A DNA stretch of 64,000 nucleotides from DATNIB01 sp035604685 (GTDB lineage: Bacteria > Actinomycetota > Acidimicrobiia > Acidimicrobiales > RAAP-2): NCBI GenBank assembly GCA_035604685.1, contig DATNIB010000049.1, positions 1-64,000 on the forward strand, given 5' to 3'. Positions 61,831 through 64,000 of this stretch are shown here, piece after piece. Position 1 is the stretch's first letter. The number at the start of each line of letters is the position of its first letter. The notes under the pieces were generated by a model. The model worked only from the letters and a program-made list of their open reading frames with translations. It did no database searches and had not been told where the DNA came from. Position numbers and translations under genes: made by a program.

Positions 61831-62688
61831 CTACCAGTTGGCGATGATCGACTGCTCCATGGTGGCGGGCGGCTCGATCCCGCCATCGGTCATCCAGGCC
61901 AGCCGGTCCCGCATACCGGCTTCCGCCGCGTCCGGATGGGTGAGGATGTAGAAGCGCTCGCTCACGATGGCGTCGTGGACCGCGTCGGCGACCTGGTCGG
62001 GCAGGATGCCGAAGGCGAGCGGGTTCCCGGTGATCGGTGGCTCCACCATGCCGTGCGCCGCCCGGGCGGCACCGACCGTGGCGGGCATGTTGCGGTGGGA
62101 CTCGAAGATGCGGGTCTGCACGAAGCCGGGGCACAAGACCGACACCCGGACGGCCGAGCCCGACGCGACGAGCTCGCTCTGGATGGACTCGCTCAGGCCG
62201 ACGACCGCGAACTTGCTGGTGCAGTACGAGCCGAGCGCGCCGACGCCCCGGATCCCGGCGACCGACCCCGTGTTCACCACGTGGCCCTCGTTCTGCTCGC
62301 GCAGCAGCGGCACGAACACGTGGCAGCCGTGCACCACGCCCCAGAGGTTGACCCCGATCAACCAGCGCCACTCCTCGATCGTGATGTCGATGGCCGAGCC
62401 GGCCGCCACCCCGGCGTTGTTGCACACGATGTGTACGGCGCCGAATTCGCTGAGCGCCTTCTCCGCCAACTCCTTCACCGAGTCGATCTCGGAAACGTCG
62501 GTCGGCACGCCGATCACCTGGGCCCCACCGTCGGTGAGCGTGGCGGTGGTGGCGGCCAGCACCGGCTCCTCGATGTCGGCCAGCACAAGCCGGACCCCCT
62601 CGGCGGCCAACCGCTCGGCGACCGCCCGGCCGATGCCGGCCGCCCCGCCGGTGATGACTGCGACCTTGTCGCGGAGTTCCTTCACCAC
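61831..62688 (-). CDS. Short-chain dehydrogenase/reductase
   Basis: A 285-aa NAD(P)-dependent oxidoreductase, substrate unknown. The cofactor motif is VITGGAAGIGRAVAERLA, NNAG is in VCNNAGVAAG, and the catalytic Ser is in VNTGSVAGIRG. YCTSK gives the Tyr and Lys. The C-terminus continues about 60 residues past the core (VCPGFVQTRIF region onward), as in several mycobacterial SDRs of lipid or sterol breakdown. Its GTG start has GAGGGAG before it and lies ten bases after the mrp stop, so it is probably co-transcribed with mrp. Confidence 0.87.
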   Translation of the reverse strand: MVKELRDKVAVITGGAAGIGRAVAERLAAEGVRLVLADIEEPVLAATTATLTDGGAQVIGVPTDVSEIDSVKELAEKALSEFGAVHIVCNNAGVAAGSAIDITIEEWRWLIGVNLWGVVHGCHVFVPLLREQNEGHVVNTGSVAGIRGVGALGSYCTSKFAVVGLSESIQSELVASGSAVRVSVLCPGFVQTRIFESHRNMPATVGAARAAHGMVEPPITGNPLAFGILPDQVADAVHDAIVSERFYILTHPDAAEAGMRDRLAWMTDGGIEPPATMEQSIIANW

Positions 62689-62698
62689 CCACGCTCCC

Positions 62699-63859
62699 TC
62701 ATCGAAGGGTGAGCTCTTGACGGTAGACGCGGGCCGGTCCGAGCGCCACGAGGCGCTCGGCGAGGGCGATGAAGGCCCGCGCCGCCTCCCCGTCGACGTC
62801 GGTCACGACGATCGGTTGCCCCGAGTCGCCCCCCTCGCGCAGCGCGGGGACGAGCGGCACCCGGCCGAGCAGCGGCACCCCGAGCTCGCCGGCCAACGTC
62901 TCGCCGCCGCCGCGCCCGAAGAGCTCGTAGCGCTGACCGTCGTCCCCGGTGAACCAGCTCATGTTCTCGATGACGCCGCGCACCGACAGCTTCAGCTTGC
63001 GGGCGGCGAAGGCGGACCGCTGGGCGACCGTGTGGGCCGCCGCCTGCGGCGTCGTCACGACCACGATCTCGGCGCGGGGCATGACCTGGGCCAGAGACAG
63101 GGTCACGTCGCCGGTGCCCGGCGGCATGTCGACGAGGAGGAAGTCCGGCTCGCCCCAGTAGGCGTCCCCCAGGAACTGCTCGATCGCCTTGTGCAGCATC
63201 GGGCCCCGCCAGATGACGGGTTGATCCTCGGGGACGAAGAACCCCATGGAGAGGCAGCGCACGCCGTGGGCCCGGGTCGGCACGACCGTGTCGCCGATGA
63301 TCACGGGGTCCTCCTCGCACCCGAGCATCCGGGGGATGGAGAACCCGTAGACGTCGGCGTCCAAGATGGCGACCCGGTGCCCCGAACGCGCCAGTGCGAG
63401 GGCCAGGTTGACCGTGACCGACGACTTGCCCACCCCTCCCTTGCCCGACGAGATGCCCACCACCCGGGTGCTCGAGCCGGCCTGCAAGAAGCGCGGCACC
63501 GGCGCCTCGGCGTGGGAGTGCCCGTGTCCGTCCGCGGCCTCCGACGCCGGGGCCGCCGGCTGGCCGCCCATCTCGGCGCGGAGGCGGTGCCGGAGCGCGA
63601 GCCGCTCGTCGTCGGTCATGACCGACACCTCCACCGCGATCTCTTCCGCTCCCGGGGCGACGGCCAGCACCGCGCGCACGCGGGCCACCAGCTCCTCCAG
63701 GCCGGGCCAGTCGGCCAGCGGCACGGCCAGCTCGACCGTGGCCCGGCGGCGGCGCGCGTCGACCCCGCGCACCATCCCGAGCTCGCCCAGCGGCAGGTCG
63801 AGCTCGGGATCGATGACCTGGGCGGCCAGCTGCTCCAGCCCCGATCGGTCCGGTGCCAT
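62699..63859 (-). CDS. mrp: Mrp/NBP35-family iron-sulfur cluster carrier ATPase
   Basis: P-loop ATPase that carries Fe-S clusters to target enzymes. The 386-aa protein has an N-terminal MIP18-like domain (VIDPELDLPLGELGMVRGV) and a linker with HGHSHAE that may bind metal. The ATPase domain has GISSGKGGVGKSSVTVNLA, ILDADVYGFSIPRMLG, and VDMPPGTGDVTLS. The usual CxxC after ENMS is missing: it reads ENMSWFTGDDGQRYELFG. The CxxC-free form also occurs in other actinobacteria, so cluster binding, if any, uses other residues. There are many Fe-S enzymes in the window (aconitase, UdgB, WhiB, FrhB). Confidence 0.93.
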   Translation of the reverse strand: MAPDRSGLEQLAAQVIDPELDLPLGELGMVRGVDARRRRATVELAVPLADWPGLEELVARVRAVLAVAPGAEEIAVEVSVMTDDERLALRHRLRAEMGGQPAAPASEAADGHGHSHAEAPVPRFLQAGSSTRVVGISSGKGGVGKSSVTVNLALALARSGHRVAILDADVYGFSIPRMLGCEEDPVIIGDTVVPTRAHGVRCLSMGFFVPEDQPVIWRGPMLHKAIEQFLGDAYWGEPDFLLVDMPPGTGDVTLSLAQVMPRAEIVVVTTPQAAAHTVAQRSAFAARKLKLSVRGVIENMSWFTGDDGQRYELFGRGGGETLAGELGVPLLGRVPLVPALREGGDSGQPIVVTDVDGEAARAFIALAERLVALGPARVYRQELTLR

Positions 63860-63941
63860 GTGCCTGCGTTGCCTTTCTGGCCAGGGCGCCGGCGCCTCTC
63901 GGGCGAGCGGGCGACCTCGGTCCCTGGCGGGACCCCCCGGG

Positions 63942-63947
63942 TAGACT
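63942..63947 (+). promoter_or_regulatory. -10 hexamer facing the right edge
   Basis: TAGACT, seven bases before GTG at 63955, the spacing seen for the other leaderless starts in this window. It is divergent from mrp. Confidence 0.4.
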
Positions 63948-63954
63948 ACCGATC

Positions 63955-64000
63955 GTGCGTTCGGGTCCCATTCCCGCGACCCACGACGTCGATGCCGCCG
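63955..64000 (+). CDS. Possible start of a gene cut by the right edge
   Basis: A GTG at leaderless distance from TAGACT opens a frame reading MRSGPIPATHDVDAA before the window ends. Only 15 codons are visible, so no product can be named and the gene itself is uncertain. Confidence 0.35.
   Translation, partial: MRSGPIPATHDVDAA

Overview
The window looks like a chromosomal segment of a high-GC actinobacterium. The evidence is a WhiB-family Fe-S regulator next to a PdtaS-type histidine kinase, small actinobacterial families (DUF3107, DUF3090, SCO1664-like), F420-linked enzymes, and the gene order argS-lysA-hom-thrC-rho-rpmE-prfA-prmC-tsaC-wecA-atp. That order matches Mycobacterium tuberculosis Rv1292 to Rv1310. 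AtpH is not fused to an extra b subunit as it is in mycobacteria, so a non-mycobacterial lineage is likely. Acidimicrobiia is possible but cannot be shown here.

1-9029 (minus strand): the ATP synthase operon (atpZ, atpI, atpB, E, F, H, A, G and the 5' part of atpD, cut by the window edge), preceded by wecA and glyA. 9113-22611: a thiolase-like gene, then tsaC, prmC, prfA, rpmE and rho. A 713-base non-coding stretch follows, then a CHASE-GGDEF-EAL protein, then thrC, hom and lysA, and a tRNA-Arg(CCG). Homoserine kinase (thrB), expected between thrC and rho, is not there; the c-di-GMP gene sits in its place.

22.7-36.3 kb: an accessory block separating lysA/tRNA-Arg from argS. It holds an alpha/beta hydrolase, a methyltransferase, an F420-dependent reductase, an FtsX-type permease, a divergent Zn-alcohol dehydrogenase/TetR pair around a perfect 16-bp palindrome, an esterase, and a tightly overlapped five-gene operon (permease, glutamine-synthetase-like ligase, aldehyde dehydrogenase, SDR, gamma-glutamyl hydrolase). 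The last reads as a gamma-glutamylation route for an amine, possibly an alkanolamine such as ethanolamine.

36.3-51.6 kb: argS, aconitase, a PIG-L deacetylase, a DEAD-box helicase, a uridine-kinase-like P-loop protein, Bcp peroxiredoxin, an Fpg/Nei glycosylase with a degenerate zinc finger, an FrhB-like F420 iron-sulfur protein, UdgB-type uracil-DNA glycosylase, the overlapped triad histidine phosphatase-DUF3090-SCO1664-like kinase fold, and an SGNH/MBOAT acyltransferase pair. 51.8-64 kb: etfBA with a phosphodiesterase, whiB1/pdtaS with a PHP phosphatase and an O-methyltransferase, two ArsA/Get3-like ATPases with DUF3107, a dGTPase-like HD protein, an SDR and Mrp. A truncated gene may start at the right edge.

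Two architectural patterns recur. Many single genes have a TANNNT -10 hexamer 6-7 bases before the start codon, which suggests leaderless transcripts. Most convergent gene pairs have an inverted repeat covering or touching their stop codons, which suggests shared bidirectional terminators.
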